From JALZUE01 sp051251725 (GTDB lineage: Bacteria; Pseudomonadota; Gammaproteobacteria; Enterobacterales; Alteromonadaceae), in assembly GCA_051251725.1 (NCBI GenBank), contig JBPOFN010000005.1, positions 1 through 64,000 of the forward strand: DNA of 64,000 bases, in the 5' to 3' direction. Of this stretch, positions 36,477-45,693 are shown piece by piece; position 1 is the stretch's first letter, and every line of letters begins with the position of its first letter. The notes under the pieces were generated by a model. It was not told where the DNA came from and ran no database searches. It saw nothing but the letters and a program-made list of their open reading frames with translations. The position numbers and the translations under genes are program-made.

Positions 36477-36538
36477 AACTTGTTATCTGCTGGTAAATGG
36501 CTTACAAAGAACCATGACTAACATTAATATGAATATTT

Positions 36539-38053
36539 GTGAACTTGCCTAAAAACCAACCATCAGCACCTAAGCTATCACTGTTTACTACCAAAAATTA
36601 TTCGATTAAGTGGCTTGCTATTTGGGGCTTTAGTTTAGTTGCATTACCGTTAGTGATTGCGTTAATTTATAGCGCTATGCAGGTTAGTCATTTATCTGAA
36701 AAAAGCTCAGCGGCGATTTTAAATGTTGCACAAATAACTAAAAACAATAAAGAGCTGCAACAAATACGGACAAAAATGGAGCGCTACGCTAGTCAGTATA
36801 TTGTATTAGCTGATGCTGAGTTATTAACTAGCTATTTAAACGAAAGCAGAAAGCTCCCTGCCCTCTTACAGCATAATATTGCTAGCCAAGCGAATACAGC
36901 TTTAAGCGAATTAACGGTATCATTACTCGATAAAATTAAAATAATTGAACAGTATTTGTTGGCTGAGCAAAAAATCAGCCTGTCGTTGACCAAACTACAA
37001 AGCTATTTTATTGAATTAGCGCAAATAAACCAGCAGATCAACGAACTAACCAACAACATAACAACTAAGCAAGCAACCACGATTAAACAAGCAACAGAGC
37101 AGGTCAGCGCCAATTTGTTGCTAGGTTTGTGGGTCATTCCTATTGCGGTCATTATCGCCTTTATTTTTATTAGCTTGATCACCAAGCCTTTAAAGTTGCT
37201 CATCAGTAAAATCAAACAATTAGAATTTGGTCAATCAGAGCAGGTCATTACGGTGAATGGCTCGTCAGAAATTAAAGCCATTGCTGCGGCGTTAGAAATG
37301 ATGAGGACTCAACTACATAGCTTAGAATTACAAAAATCGAGTTTTATTCGCCATATCTCCCATGAGTTGAAAACCCCGTTAGCAGCAATTCGAGAAGGTA
37401 CAGAATTACTTTATGATAACAGTGTCGGCGAACTCAATGCTGAGCAGCATGAAATCAGCCAAATCATCCGCGTAAGTGTTAATAAGCTACAGCAATTAAT
37501 TGAAGACTTACTCGATTTTAATGTTGTATTAGACTCCACCAGCTTACAAAACACTGAGCGTTTAACCTTGCTGCCGATTATTGAAAACACCTTAAATGAG
37601 CGGCAATTAGACCTAAAACGTAAAAACCTTAATGTCAATTTACGGCTTGATAATATTGAGCTTTATTCAAATGAAAAACAGCTGAATGTCATCCTTGATA
37701 ATATATTATCGAACGCGATTAAATACTCACCATGCAATGAAACGATAAAAATTGAAGGGCTGATTAAAAAGCACCAGATCATAGTGAAAATTACCGATCA
37801 CGGTATGGGAATTTCACCGTCTGCCCAAGAAAAAATCTTTGATGCTTTTTACCAAGGCCCAGCACCTGAAGATGGTACAATCAAAAGCAGCGGTTTAGGG
37901 CTGACGATAGTGAAAGAGTTGATGATGCGACTAAACGGTGAAGTGACGTTGACCAGCCAAACCAAATCGCCGAGCTTTACTACTTTCAGCTTAATATTTC
38001 CGCGCACTGCCAAGACAAAAGTTAAACGAGCACTAAGCAAGGAGCATGAATGA
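36539..38053 (+). CDS. glrK: Sensor histidine kinase GlrK (QseE)
   Basis: 504 residues. Transmembrane segments lie at about 26-46 and 196-216, around a helical periplasmic domain; then a HAMP-like region, phosphoacceptor FIRHISHELKTPLAAIREG near residue 280 and an ATPase domain (DNILSNAIKYSP, SSGLGLTIVKELM). It phosphorylates the GlrR regulator encoded two genes downstream. The start is GTG at 36539, without a good ribosome-binding site; a short upstream reading frame (ATG at 36514, stop at 36552) overlaps it in another frame. Its stop overlaps the start of the next gene (ATGA). Confidence 0.88.
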   Translation: MNLPKNQPSAPKLSLFTTKNYSIKWLAIWGFSLVALPLVIALIYSAMQVSHLSEKSSAAILNVAQITKNNKELQQIRTKMERYASQYIVLADAELLTSYLNESRKLPALLQHNIASQANTALSELTVSLLDKIKIIEQYLLAEQKISLSLTKLQSYFIELAQINQQINELTNNITTKQATTIKQATEQVSANLLLGLWVIPIAVIIAFIFISLITKPLKLLISKIKQLEFGQSEQVITVNGSSEIKAIAAALEMMRTQLHSLELQKSSFIRHISHELKTPLAAIREGTELLYDNSVGELNAEQHEISQIIRVSVNKLQQLIEDLLDFNVVLDSTSLQNTERLTLLPIIENTLNERQLDLKRKNLNVNLRLDNIELYSNEKQLNVILDNILSNAIKYSPCNETIKIEGLIKKHQIIVKITDHGMGISPSAQEKIFDAFYQGPAPEDGTIKSSGLGLTIVKELMMRLNGEVTLTSQTKSPSFTTFSLIFPRTAKTKVKRALSKEHE

Positions 38054-38643
38054 AGTTATTATTATCACTTTTGCTATTTTTATTACTGGCCGGCTGTGAA
38101 ATTACCCCAAGTGTTACCCCCTCAAGTGTAGAAACACTGAGCGTCAACGCCCAAAAATTTGACTACCTGCACTATTTTTTAACAGTGCGACAAATGGACA
38201 GTGAAGCCATTATTGCTGAGCGCGCCAAACTCAAACAAGCATTAACCGCAGATCAGCAAACCGACGATAGCATTTTATTTAATAACGTTAAGCTCGCAAT
38301 TCTGTATAGTAAAACTAAATCGCCCGCACATAACCCTTTTGATGCCAAAGCCATATTAAACAAATTATCACTGCCAATGATGGCGAAACCATCAGCGGCC
38401 GTAAGTGAAGAGCAGGAAAAACCATTTAAAGAACCATTTAGCGAAAAAAACCAAGCGTTTTTAATTTTGTTACATGATCTATTAAACGAGCAGCTGGTTA
38501 TTTATGGCGGCCTTGAGAAAAAATCGAGCTCAATCGACAGCCTCAAAACAGAAATCACCAAACTTGAAGCTGAAATAACCCAGCTTGAAGCCCAAATTAA
38601 GCAGTTAAAAAACATTGAAAAAACTATTAGTCAACGCGGATAA
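38050..38643 (+). CDS. qseG: QseG-like lipoprotein of the GlrKR system
   Basis: 197 residues. A lipoprotein signal (LLLAGC near residue 16) is followed by a helical body and a C-terminal coiled coil (about 160-195: LKTEITKLEAEITQLEAQIKQL). This and its place between glrK and glrR match QseG (YfhG), an outer-membrane lipoprotein that interacts with the kinase. It overlaps the glrK stop (ATGA), has an AAGGAG site, and is followed 3 bases later by glrR. Confidence 0.8.
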   Translation: MKLLLSLLLFLLLAGCEITPSVTPSSVETLSVNAQKFDYLHYFLTVRQMDSEAIIAERAKLKQALTADQQTDDSILFNNVKLAILYSKTKSPAHNPFDAKAILNKLSLPMMAKPSAAVSEEQEKPFKEPFSEKNQAFLILLHDLLNEQLVIYGGLEKKSSSIDSLKTEITKLEAEITQLEAQIKQLKNIEKTISQRG

Positions 38644-38646
38644 AGC

Positions 38647-40011
38647 ATGAGCGACACGAGCCAAAATATCAAAGAAAAAATATTAATTGTTGATGACGAC
38701 CCTAGTTTATTAAGATTATTAGGCATTCGTTTATCAGCCGCTGGTTATCATGTTGAATCAGCCGACAGCGCGAAAATGGCGTTAGGTATTTTAAAAAGCT
38801 TTCAGCCTCAGTTAGTGATCAGCGACCTTTGTATGGAAGGCATGGATGGCATGGCACTTTTTGAACAAGTAAGGCTACAGCACGCAAATTTACCTGTCAT
38901 TATATTAACGGCTCATGGCACTATTCCTGACGCGATTGCCGCCACCAAACAGGGAGTCTTTAGTTTCTTAACTAAGCCCTTTGAAAGTAAAGCACTGCTA
39001 GAAACAGTCAAACAAGCAATTCGCTTACAACCGAATACCATTACTGATAAACAAGCGAAACAAAGCTGGCGCGCCAATATTATTTGCCGTAGCGCGGTTA
39101 TGGAAACGCTGTTACAGCAATGTCAGCAAATAGCGAATAGTGAGTTTAGTTTATTAATCAACAGTGAAAGCGGAACCGGTAAAGAGCTGCTAGCCAAAGC
39201 CATTCATTTAGCTAGCGCCCGTGCTAAAAAACCCTTTACCGCTATTAATTGCGCGGCAATTCCTGAAACCTTATTAGAATCAGAATTATTTGGCCACGTA
39301 AAAGGGGCATTTACTGGCGCAGAAAAAGCGCATACCGGATTATTTCAAGCTTCTGAAGGCGGTACTATTTTCTTAGATGAAATTGGTGATATGCCAATGA
39401 GCTTTCAAGTGAAGTTATTACGGGTTTTACAAGAAAAAGAAATTCGGCCAGTTGGCAGCACCCAAGCGATCAAAGTAGATGTTCGGGTTATCTCAGCAAC
39501 TCATAAAAACCTGCAGCAAGCGATTCAAGCACAAAGCTTTCGCGAAGATTTATATTATCGCCTCAATGTCGTTGAACTGGTATTGCCGCCGTTAGCAGAG
39601 CGCCGAGAAGATATTCCGTTATTAGCGCAGCACTTTTTAAATAAAGCAAAAGCCAGCGGCCATCAAAATATTAAAGCCTTTTCGCAAGAAGCAATGGAGT
39701 TATTGATCAGCGCTCCTTGGCCGGGCAATATTCGCCAATTACAAAATGTCGTTGAGCAAAGCATCGCGTTATCAACCGAGCCTTTGATCAGTGCGGTTTT
39801 AATCAATAACGCGCTCAGAGAAAAATCGGCACAGCTGCCATCATTTCAAGAAGCTCGAGATAAATTTGAACGGGACTATTTAGCCAAACTATTAAAATTG
39901 ACTGACGGTAATGTTTCACAAGCCGCGAAGTTAGCTCAGCGCAATCGCACTGACTTTTACAAATTACTCAATAAACATCATTTAACCGCAGAAGGCTTTC
40001 GTGAAGGCTAA
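38647..40011 (+). CDS. glrR: Sigma-54-dependent response regulator GlrR (QseF)
   Basis: 454 residues. Receiver domain at about 10-125 with DDDPS and phospho-Asp in LVISDLCMEGMDG; AAA+ domain at about 145-380 with Walker A SESGTGKE, the sigma-54-contact loop GAFTGA and Walker B GGTIFLDEIGD; and a C-terminal Fis-type helix-turn-helix ending NRTDFYKLLNKHHL, the GlrR signature. It should activate sigma-54 promoters when phosphorylated by GlrK. In enterobacteria it controls glmY through TGTC-N10-GACA sites; here matching sites sit before the EF-hand gene. Confidence 0.93.
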   Translation: MSDTSQNIKEKILIVDDDPSLLRLLGIRLSAAGYHVESADSAKMALGILKSFQPQLVISDLCMEGMDGMALFEQVRLQHANLPVIILTAHGTIPDAIAATKQGVFSFLTKPFESKALLETVKQAIRLQPNTITDKQAKQSWRANIICRSAVMETLLQQCQQIANSEFSLLINSESGTGKELLAKAIHLASARAKKPFTAINCAAIPETLLESELFGHVKGAFTGAEKAHTGLFQASEGGTIFLDEIGDMPMSFQVKLLRVLQEKEIRPVGSTQAIKVDVRVISATHKNLQQAIQAQSFREDLYYRLNVVELVLPPLAERREDIPLLAQHFLNKAKASGHQNIKAFSQEAMELLISAPWPGNIRQLQNVVEQSIALSTEPLISAVLINNALREKSAQLPSFQEARDKFERDYLAKLLKLTDGNVSQAAKLAQRNRTDFYKLLNKHHLTAEGFREG

Positions 40012-40045
40012 ATAGTTAAAGCGTACATATCACTGATAATTATTT

Positions 40046-40075
40046 AGGCTAGTCCCAAGCAGACTAGCTTTTTTT
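40046..40075 (+). terminator. Rho-independent terminator
   Basis: GCTAGTC (40048-40054), loop CCAAGCA, GACTAGC (40062-40068), followed by a T run. It closes the glrK-qseG-glrR operon. Confidence 0.92.
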
Positions 40076-40144
40076 AGCTTGTTGGTTTCAACAATTAGCT
40101 TAACAGCATAGCCAAACTACTTAGCAAGCCTTTCTTTTAATTGG

Positions 40145-40600
40145 TTATTTTTTAGCAACTAACACCATACCAACAATAAGAAATAGCGCACCTAAAACTC
40201 GATTAAAAGTGATTTCAACTTTCGGGTAGCCCAGCCAGCCATTTTGATCTAACACTAACGAGGCGATGACTTGTCCCGAAACAATCGAAATGGCTAACAC
40301 TAAAGCGCCTAGTTTAGGCGCTAAAAATATCGACATAGCAATATTAAAGGCACCAAAAAAACCGCCTAACCAAGCCCACCAAGGGATGGTTGCTAAAGCA
40401 TTAGGTTTAAACCAAGTATCGCCCTGCATAAAGGCAATAATTCCTAAAATTATTGTGCCAACCAAAAATGAAATAAATGCCGCTTGAATTGGACTACTTA
40501 ACGCTAATCTTAATTGTGAATTAACACCTGCTTGTGAAACTAACAAGGCCCCAATTAAAATGCTAAACGGTAGTAATAAATATATGCCTAAATTACTCAA
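40145..40600 (-). CDS. DMT family transporter (YdcZ/DUF606 type)
   Basis: 151 residues with five predicted membrane helices. Wording such as LVSQAGVNSQLRLALSSPIQAAFISFLVGT, then WWAWLGGFFGAFNIAMSIFLAPKLGA and SIVSGQVIASLVLDQNGWLG matches the short YdcZ/DUF606 branch of the drug/metabolite transporter superfamily. Such proteins often work as pairs; this one stands alone. The substrate is unknown. Confidence 0.87.
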   Translation of the reverse strand: MSNLGIYLLLPFSILIGALLVSQAGVNSQLRLALSSPIQAAFISFLVGTIILGIIAFMQGDTWFKPNALATIPWWAWLGGFFGAFNIAMSIFLAPKLGALVLAISIVSGQVIASLVLDQNGWLGYPKVEITFNRVLGALFLIVGMVLVAKK

Positions 40601-40668
40601 TGGCTTATAGCTCCTGACGAAAGTTTGATTGGAAATTAACGCTTATTGCAAGCTAGTTTAGCAATTTA

Positions 40669-40931
40669 TACCATTGTGTCTAAGAAGTGGTCGCTTAGCG
40701 AGAGTTTTAAGACTTAAAGGAAAGACATTGATTATAAAGAATAGTTATTCTATTGTAAAAATCAATAACGCTGCTTATAAGCCTTAAAAAATCGCCCCTC
40801 GGGAACGCATAGGCATCATGATAAAGACACAAAATTTGTTTAATATAGAATGACTATATCTAAACATATTATACTTTTTCTCATATCCCCTATGTCGTTC
40901 TAAGTGGTCACTTCTTTAGATGGATTGGTAT
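40669..40931. mobile_element. MITE-like element with imperfect terminal inverted repeats
   Basis: 263 bases bounded by ATACCATTGTGTCTAAGAAG at the left and, on the other strand, ATACCAATCCATCTAAAGAA at the right. The interior (an AT-rich stretch with GAATAGTTATTC) has no reading frame. The ends match the short palindrome at 29116-29163. It fills the long gap between the DMT and rstB-like genes; 40932-41128 holds nothing recognisable. Confidence 0.72.
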
Positions 40932-41128
40932 TACTAAGCGCTTCAATCGTAAGTAATTATTTCTCTTTGGTTTTAGCTATGCGTATTAGGGACTGTCGCT
41001 CTTTCGCGGTTAAATTTTGTTTGGTTCTTTAAAGATAGTAAACCATTTTAATCGCGGCACTTACGATCAAGCATAACTATTCTATGTAAAAAGTAAGTAG
41101 TGAATAAGTAACAGATAAATCCGACTAG

Positions 41129-42475
41129 CTAGGCGCTATTGTTGATTTTAGGAAGTGTTAAGCAAAACTGTGCACCACCAAGCGCTGACGTCGAAATATC
41201 ACAGCGGCCATGGTGCAGGTCGATTATACGTTTAACTATCGCTAACCCTAAGCCAAATCCGCCGGCGGTTTTATTTGGCGATTTATCAGGCTCGACCCTG
41301 TCACTTTCATGATTTTTACTGCGGCTTTTATCCAATTTATAAAAGGGTAAAAATAACTGAGCATGTTGTGCTGGGCTTATTCCTTCCCCATCGTCGGCAA
41401 CCACAACCAATAATTGATTGTTAGTTATATTGGCAGAGACCTTAATTTGACTAGTGCCGTAACGTACTGCATTGCTTATCAGGTTTTGACAAGCTCGTTC
41501 AAGTAAGTGGCCATCACAGTTAAACAGTAATTGATCAGCAATATTTAGTTGAATCGTTTTATCAGTGCCGCGCTGATGTTTTTCCACCAAGTTAACCAAT
41601 AATTCAGATATATTAACTACTGAATAATGCAGTTCACTTTGCAGGTTTTCAATACGAGAATAATTTAAAATTTCATCAACTAACTGCTCCATTTCATCAA
41701 TATCCGTGGTGATATCAGTTAATTGCTGGCTTGGTATTTCTTTCGCCATTGCTAAGGTAAAACGCAGTCGCGACAGCGGTGTTCTCAGTTCATGCGACAC
41801 CGCATTAATTAAATGACTTTGCTCTTTTAATAAAGCGGTAATACGTTGTGCCATTTGCTGAAATGATTCAACCACAACCTTTGTTGGTGAGTGCTTATTT
41901 ACTTTACAGCTTATATTTAAATTACCTTGTTCAACATCATCCGCCATTTTTCGCAGCTGAATAATGTCTCGCCATAGCGGCCAAGTTAATAAAGCAATAA
42001 AAGCCGCAAGTAATAAATAAGACAAGGTTAAAACAAAATACTTAACTGCTTGATGACTAATTACCGGTGAGCTAAGAACTAGCTGGTTTTGTTTATTGGC
42101 GAGCACAGATAATTGATAAACATCAGCCCCACCGGCAGCCAAAATAAACAAGTGACTATCGTTATTTTTATCAAAGGTCGTGACTATTTTACCCGTTCGT
42201 AATTGCTGAGCTTGTTCAGTGAGCCAAGCGATGTGATCGAAGGAAATTATCGCAAGCGAGTAACCCGTTTTTTGCTCGAAGATTTTGCGCTTTTGTTCGT
42301 CGTTTTCAATTAAAGCCGGTAAAGCATAAAGCAGAGGTTCTAATTGAGAAAGCGGGTTCTTGTCCGCCGCAGGCATCGCGACCGTAAGCTTTTGCCACAG
42401 CCATTCTGATGACTGGTTAATTACAAACAAGCCGGCAACTAAGGCTAAATAAACACTAAAAAAAAGCCGTAACAT
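41129..42475 (-). CDS. rstB: Sensor histidine kinase, RstB-like
   Basis: 448 residues. Membrane segments lie at about 3-20 and 143-165; a periplasmic domain lies between. Then a HAMP region, phosphoacceptor LINAVSHELRTPLSRLRF near residue 220, and an ATPase domain (LISNAVRYG, GFGLGLAIVKRII). The RSxSHELRTPLSRLRF wording suits the RstB/EnvZ-like group. Its ATG overlaps the TGA of the rstA-like gene (TGATG), so the pair are translationally coupled. It lies in an operon with MipA and DUF3019. Confidence 0.85.
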   Translation of the reverse strand: MLRLFFSVYLALVAGLFVINQSSEWLWQKLTVAMPAADKNPLSQLEPLLYALPALIENDEQKRKIFEQKTGYSLAIISFDHIAWLTEQAQQLRTGKIVTTFDKNNDSHLFILAAGGADVYQLSVLANKQNQLVLSSPVISHQAVKYFVLTLSYLLLAAFIALLTWPLWRDIIQLRKMADDVEQGNLNISCKVNKHSPTKVVVESFQQMAQRITALLKEQSHLINAVSHELRTPLSRLRFTLAMAKEIPSQQLTDITTDIDEMEQLVDEILNYSRIENLQSELHYSVVNISELLVNLVEKHQRGTDKTIQLNIADQLLFNCDGHLLERACQNLISNAVRYGTSQIKVSANITNNQLLVVVADDGEGISPAQHAQLFLPFYKLDKSRSKNHESDRVEPDKSPNKTAGGFGLGLAIVKRIIDLHHGRCDISTSALGGAQFCLTLPKINNSA

Positions 42476-43170
42476 CAGCTATTCCAGGCCGCGCTGCTAA
42501 ACAAATAACCTTTGCCCCAGACAGTAATAATTTTGAATGGATTATTACTGTCGTCACCCAGTTTTTTTCTTAAACGTGATATTTTGACATCAACACTGCG
42601 ATCAAAGCCATCGTACTCTCGCCCCAACAATTGCTGGTGAATACTTTCGCGGTGCTGAATGTCATCGGCATTACTGGCCAACAGCCATAACAAATCAAAT
42701 TCATGGCTGGTCAGTTCAACCAACTGGTCTTGTAAATAAACTTGTCTGAGTCTTTTCAATATTTTTAACTGCCCGATAACCAGCTCATCGACCTGGCTCG
42801 GTTTATGGTAAGTGAAACGCCGTAAAATCATATTAATGCGCGCTAAGAGTACATGGGGCTCTACCGGTTTGATCAAATAATCATCGGCGCCAATTTCCAG
42901 CCCTAAAACATGGTCAAAGTCACTGTCTTTGGCCGTTAAAAAGAGGATAGGATTGGTAAATTTATCGCGGATCGCACGGCAAATACTAAAGCCATTTTGG
43001 CCCGGTAGCATAACATCAAGCAAAACCAAATCAGGTTGTTTTTTTAAGATAGTATCAACCGCTTTTTCACCTGAATTGAGTACAGTCACTTTAAATTCAT
43101 TTTTCAGTAAAAACTGCTCAATTAGTTGAGCAAGGCGTAAATCATCTTCAACCAATAAAATATGTTTCAC
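42475..43170 (-). CDS. rstA: OmpR-family response regulator, RstA-like
   Basis: 231 residues. Receiver domain with EDD and phospho-Asp in LVLLDVMLPGQNG, conserved FLTAKD and YLIKPVEPHVLLARI; winged-helix effector domain with LVELTSHEFDLLWLLASNADDIQHRE and VDVKISRLRKKLGDD. The wording fits RstA. It lies directly downstream of the DUF3019 gene, whose stop abuts it. A TACA-N6-TACA site of RstA type lies upstream of the operon (44641-44654), suggesting feedback control. Confidence 0.88.
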   Translation of the reverse strand: MKHILLVEDDLRLAQLIEQFLLKNEFKVTVLNSGEKAVDTILKKQPDLVLLDVMLPGQNGFSICRAIRDKFTNPILFLTAKDSDFDHVLGLEIGADDYLIKPVEPHVLLARINMILRRFTYHKPSQVDELVIGQLKILKRLRQVYLQDQLVELTSHEFDLLWLLASNADDIQHRESIHQQLLGREYDGFDRSVDVKISRLRKKLGDDSNNPFKIITVWGKGYLFSSAAWNS

Positions 43171-43692
43171 TTAAAAGATACTCCAATCAGATCGTAGACG
43201 GCGACGATATTTAGGGGTTTGGCTACTAATACTCACCACTTGTTTGGCTATGACCATATCGTTCTCTTGTAGGGTAAATAAAACATCGCGTTCAAAACTC
43301 ACCGGCAATTTTATTTCAGAATGCCGCTGATTAAACCAACAGGCTTCTTTGATATTATTCTTATACAAACAAGGGTTAATTGCTTGTTGCGCCTGCCATG
43401 AAATATTTAATTTTACATGACAAATATCACCGTTTGATCTTACCTGGCACGATATCGGTGTAATGGTTAATGCCACAGCTTGCGTGCTGTTTTCAAACTT
43501 ACTTTTCTTAAGTTTATTTTTTTCTAGCCGCACCTGTTTTTCAAGCATCGCTTGTTCGATTTTAGCGGCTTGCTGAGTACTTTCTTCAGTCGCAGCTTGC
43601 TGCGCTGTTTTAGCAAGCGCAGTATTAATAACAAACACTAAGCTGACTGATGTCAGCCAGCTTAAGTGTTGTTTAAAAAGCATAAACCACAC
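43171..43692 (-). CDS. DUF3019 periplasmic protein
   Basis: 173 residues with a signal peptide (about 8-27, ending TALA). A charged coiled stretch (about 30-65) is followed by the DUF3019 core: ISCQVRSNGDICHVKLNISWQ, NPCLYKNNIKEACWF with four cysteines, and ending YRRRLRSDWSIF. Family members sit next to MipA/OmpV and RstAB in marine gammaproteobacteria; their role is unknown. It overlaps the end of the MipA gene by 20 bases and abuts the rstA-like gene. Confidence 0.82.
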   Translation of the reverse strand: MWFMLFKQHLSWLTSVSLVFVINTALAKTAQQAATEESTQQAAKIEQAMLEKQVRLEKNKLKKSKFENSTQAVALTITPISCQVRSNGDICHVKLNISWQAQQAINPCLYKNNIKEACWFNQRHSEIKLPVSFERDVLFTLQENDMVIAKQVVSISSQTPKYRRRLRSDWSIF

Positions 43693-44536
43693 CTAAATAA
43701 AATGACTCAATAGTCGACTCTTGCACTAATGGGCTTTGCTCAATATTGTCGTCGATAAACTCGCGATAAACACTAGCGGTAATCGCCCAATCCGTTGATA
43801 ATTGATAATTGGCTTTTAATTTAACATAACTGTTAATACTTGATTTACCTTGATAATACACCGACGACGGCAAGTTATCTTGCCAGTCAATGCCATAATA
43901 ATAATGACTTTGCTCAGCACTTAACCAAAATACCCCTAGCCCAGCATTAAAGGATAAATTCTGGTTAATGCGAAAAGCTCGATTCAAGGAAAGCTGGCCA
44001 TTCCAACCATTATAAACCGCGTTAACATCGTGCAATATTTTAGCTTGAAACTGCATAGCGGGGTCAATAAACCAATTCAGCTGAAAGCCGCCATCAAGTG
44101 CCCACTTGCGCTTTTCAACATCAGCGACATTAATAGATACCGGTGTTTTGTGATCTTGTTCACGCTCATCACCAATAAATTCAGCGCTTTCACTGACAAA
44201 GCTATTAGTGAAAATATTATTAACATGCCAGCGGCTAAAAAAGGCATTCTCACGATTAGGTTGTAAAATTCCGCTAATGGCAAAGGTTTCATCTTGATAA
44301 AAAGCATAACCTAATGTGGTTTTTTCAAAAAATATATTTTCGCCATAGTAGCTGATCGAAGGCAGTAAAATTAACGAGATATTGTCACCGCCATGCAGCG
44401 GATTACTCAGCTCGCCATAACCGAGCGCTAAAGAAACTTCCCATTCATTAACGCTGACGCACTCAGTGTTTTTTTCAAGACATTGAGCACAAGCAGCACT
44501 GGTAAATAAAGCGAATAATAAACACCATTTTCTCAT
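43673..44536 (-). CDS. MipA/OmpV family outer membrane protein
   Basis: 287 residues. A signal peptide (about 1-18) is followed by a beta-barrel pattern: EWEVSLALGYGELSNPLHGGDNISLILLPSISYYGE at the start, strands of alternating hydrophobicity, and a C-terminal aromatic residue (GVVYAF). This is the MipA/OmpV pattern. It heads the operon with DUF3019, rstA and rstB, which suggests it is an envelope protein made under RstA control. Confidence 0.85.
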   Translation of the reverse strand: MRKWCLLFALFTSAACAQCLEKNTECVSVNEWEVSLALGYGELSNPLHGGDNISLILLPSISYYGENIFFEKTTLGYAFYQDETFAISGILQPNRENAFFSRWHVNNIFTNSFVSESAEFIGDEREQDHKTPVSINVADVEKRKWALDGGFQLNWFIDPAMQFQAKILHDVNAVYNGWNGQLSLNRAFRINQNLSFNAGLGVFWLSAEQSHYYYGIDWQDNLPSSVYYQGKSSINSYVKLKANYQLSTDWAITASVYREFIDDNIEQSPLVQESTIESFYLGVVYAF

Positions 44537-44640
44537 GATAAATAAGGTAACCTAGAATAATTATCGATAAATTGAACAAAGAAGATCTTTGTATAAGCAT
44601 AGCGAAAATAGCACTTACCAGCCAAGTTATCACTCGCAAT

Positions 44641-44654
44641 TACACATAATTACA
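44641..44654. promoter_or_regulatory. RstA-box-like site TACA-N6-TACA
   Basis: TACACATAATTACA matches the spacing of the known RstA box (TACATNTNGTTACA: two TACA six bases apart). It lies about 105 bases upstream of the MipA-DUF3019-rstA-rstB operon. Confidence 0.4.
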
Positions 44655-44793
44655 TTTAATAGCAATTTACAACAGAATGTTTTTAACTAAGGGTTTAGGA
44701 TAAAAGTTCAGTAAGTTAACTAGGAGAAAAGCGGTGTTTAGTACGTTCAATTCATTTTGTGTAATCTGCTAAACAATAAGCTTTTTTATTATT

Positions 44794-45663
44794 ATGTATT
44801 TAAAAAATATTTCTACCAAAACTTGGCCGATAACAAATATCTCTGTCAAAAAAGTCGCTAAAAAATCACTATTACTGATCAGTTGTTTGGTCATGGTTGC
44901 CTGTGATTCAGATCACCGCGTTAACATTCCAGAAGAATACCAACATGTTAGAGTCTTTAAAGATGATCTGGCTAACGCCTGTGACGACGATAATACCGTG
45001 TCGGTTAAAACAGATGGCGTCGCGTTGATTGCAGAAAACATTGAAATTCACTGTGCTCAAAAAGGCCATGATGGCTTGGTCTATCCCTTGTCTTGTGACT
45101 CAGATACGGGCTCAATCAATATTTTCACCATTCATAATGGCGATTTGGCTAATGCAGAGTCTTTAGGCTTTTCTCGCCTTTCAACCTTACCTGATGCTCA
45201 ATTCGATGAATATTGTGAATATAAAGTAATTTCAGATCACCATAAATATTCATTACTACATCAGCTTAGTCATAACTTTGAAAAATGGCAGCAAGTCGCA
45301 GCAACAGAATATAAATACACTTTCAATCAATCTTATGCCGATTGCCCAACATTTGCGCCAACGCCGGATGTAGAAATTACCGTGGTAGATAATATAGTCA
45401 CCGAAGCCATTGATAAAAATACCGATACAGCGATCACAGAGCTATCAGGTTTTATGACGATAGATGAGCTTTATAGCGAGATAGAAGTCTCGTTAAAGTT
45501 AACCCCAGTAGAAGCAGGATTAAGTCTCGACGAACCTTATTTAAGACCAATATTTCATGATATCGGTGTCCCAAATCAATATTATATTAAGAAAAATTCA
45601 ACTGACTGTAGTGAGTTAACTTACACCTTAAGTGAGGTGGAAATTTTAGCTCAAACACCATAA
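44794..45663 (+). CDS. Hypothetical lipoprotein
   Basis: 289 residues. The lipobox is MVAC near residue 37, so the signal begins with a longer basic lead (KKVAKKSLLLISCLV). The mature part has several cysteines (NACDDDN, IHCAQKG, LSCDSD, EYCEY, DCPTF, DCSEL), likely paired as disulfides, and an acidic character. I do not recognise a family. It stands alone between the MipA operon (divergent) and a terminator. Confidence 0.65.
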   Translation: MYLKNISTKTWPITNISVKKVAKKSLLLISCLVMVACDSDHRVNIPEEYQHVRVFKDDLANACDDDNTVSVKTDGVALIAENIEIHCAQKGHDGLVYPLSCDSDTGSINIFTIHNGDLANAESLGFSRLSTLPDAQFDEYCEYKVISDHHKYSLLHQLSHNFEKWQQVAATEYKYTFNQSYADCPTFAPTPDVEITVVDNIVTEAIDKNTDTAITELSGFMTIDELYSEIEVSLKLTPVEAGLSLDEPYLRPIFHDIGVPNQYYIKKNSTDCSELTYTLSEVEILAQTP

Positions 45664-45693
45664 ATTAAAAATACTACGAGGGTGGTAAAAGCC

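Noticed and set aside
36481..36538. Sigma-54 promoter directly before glrK
   Set aside because: GG and GC pairs there are not separated by 10 bases; the only good match in the gap is on the minus strand.
36182..36538. glmY-like small RNA next to glrK
   Set aside because: Enterobacterial glmY lies here, but no hairpin set with a terminator could be found between the promoter and the EF-hand start.
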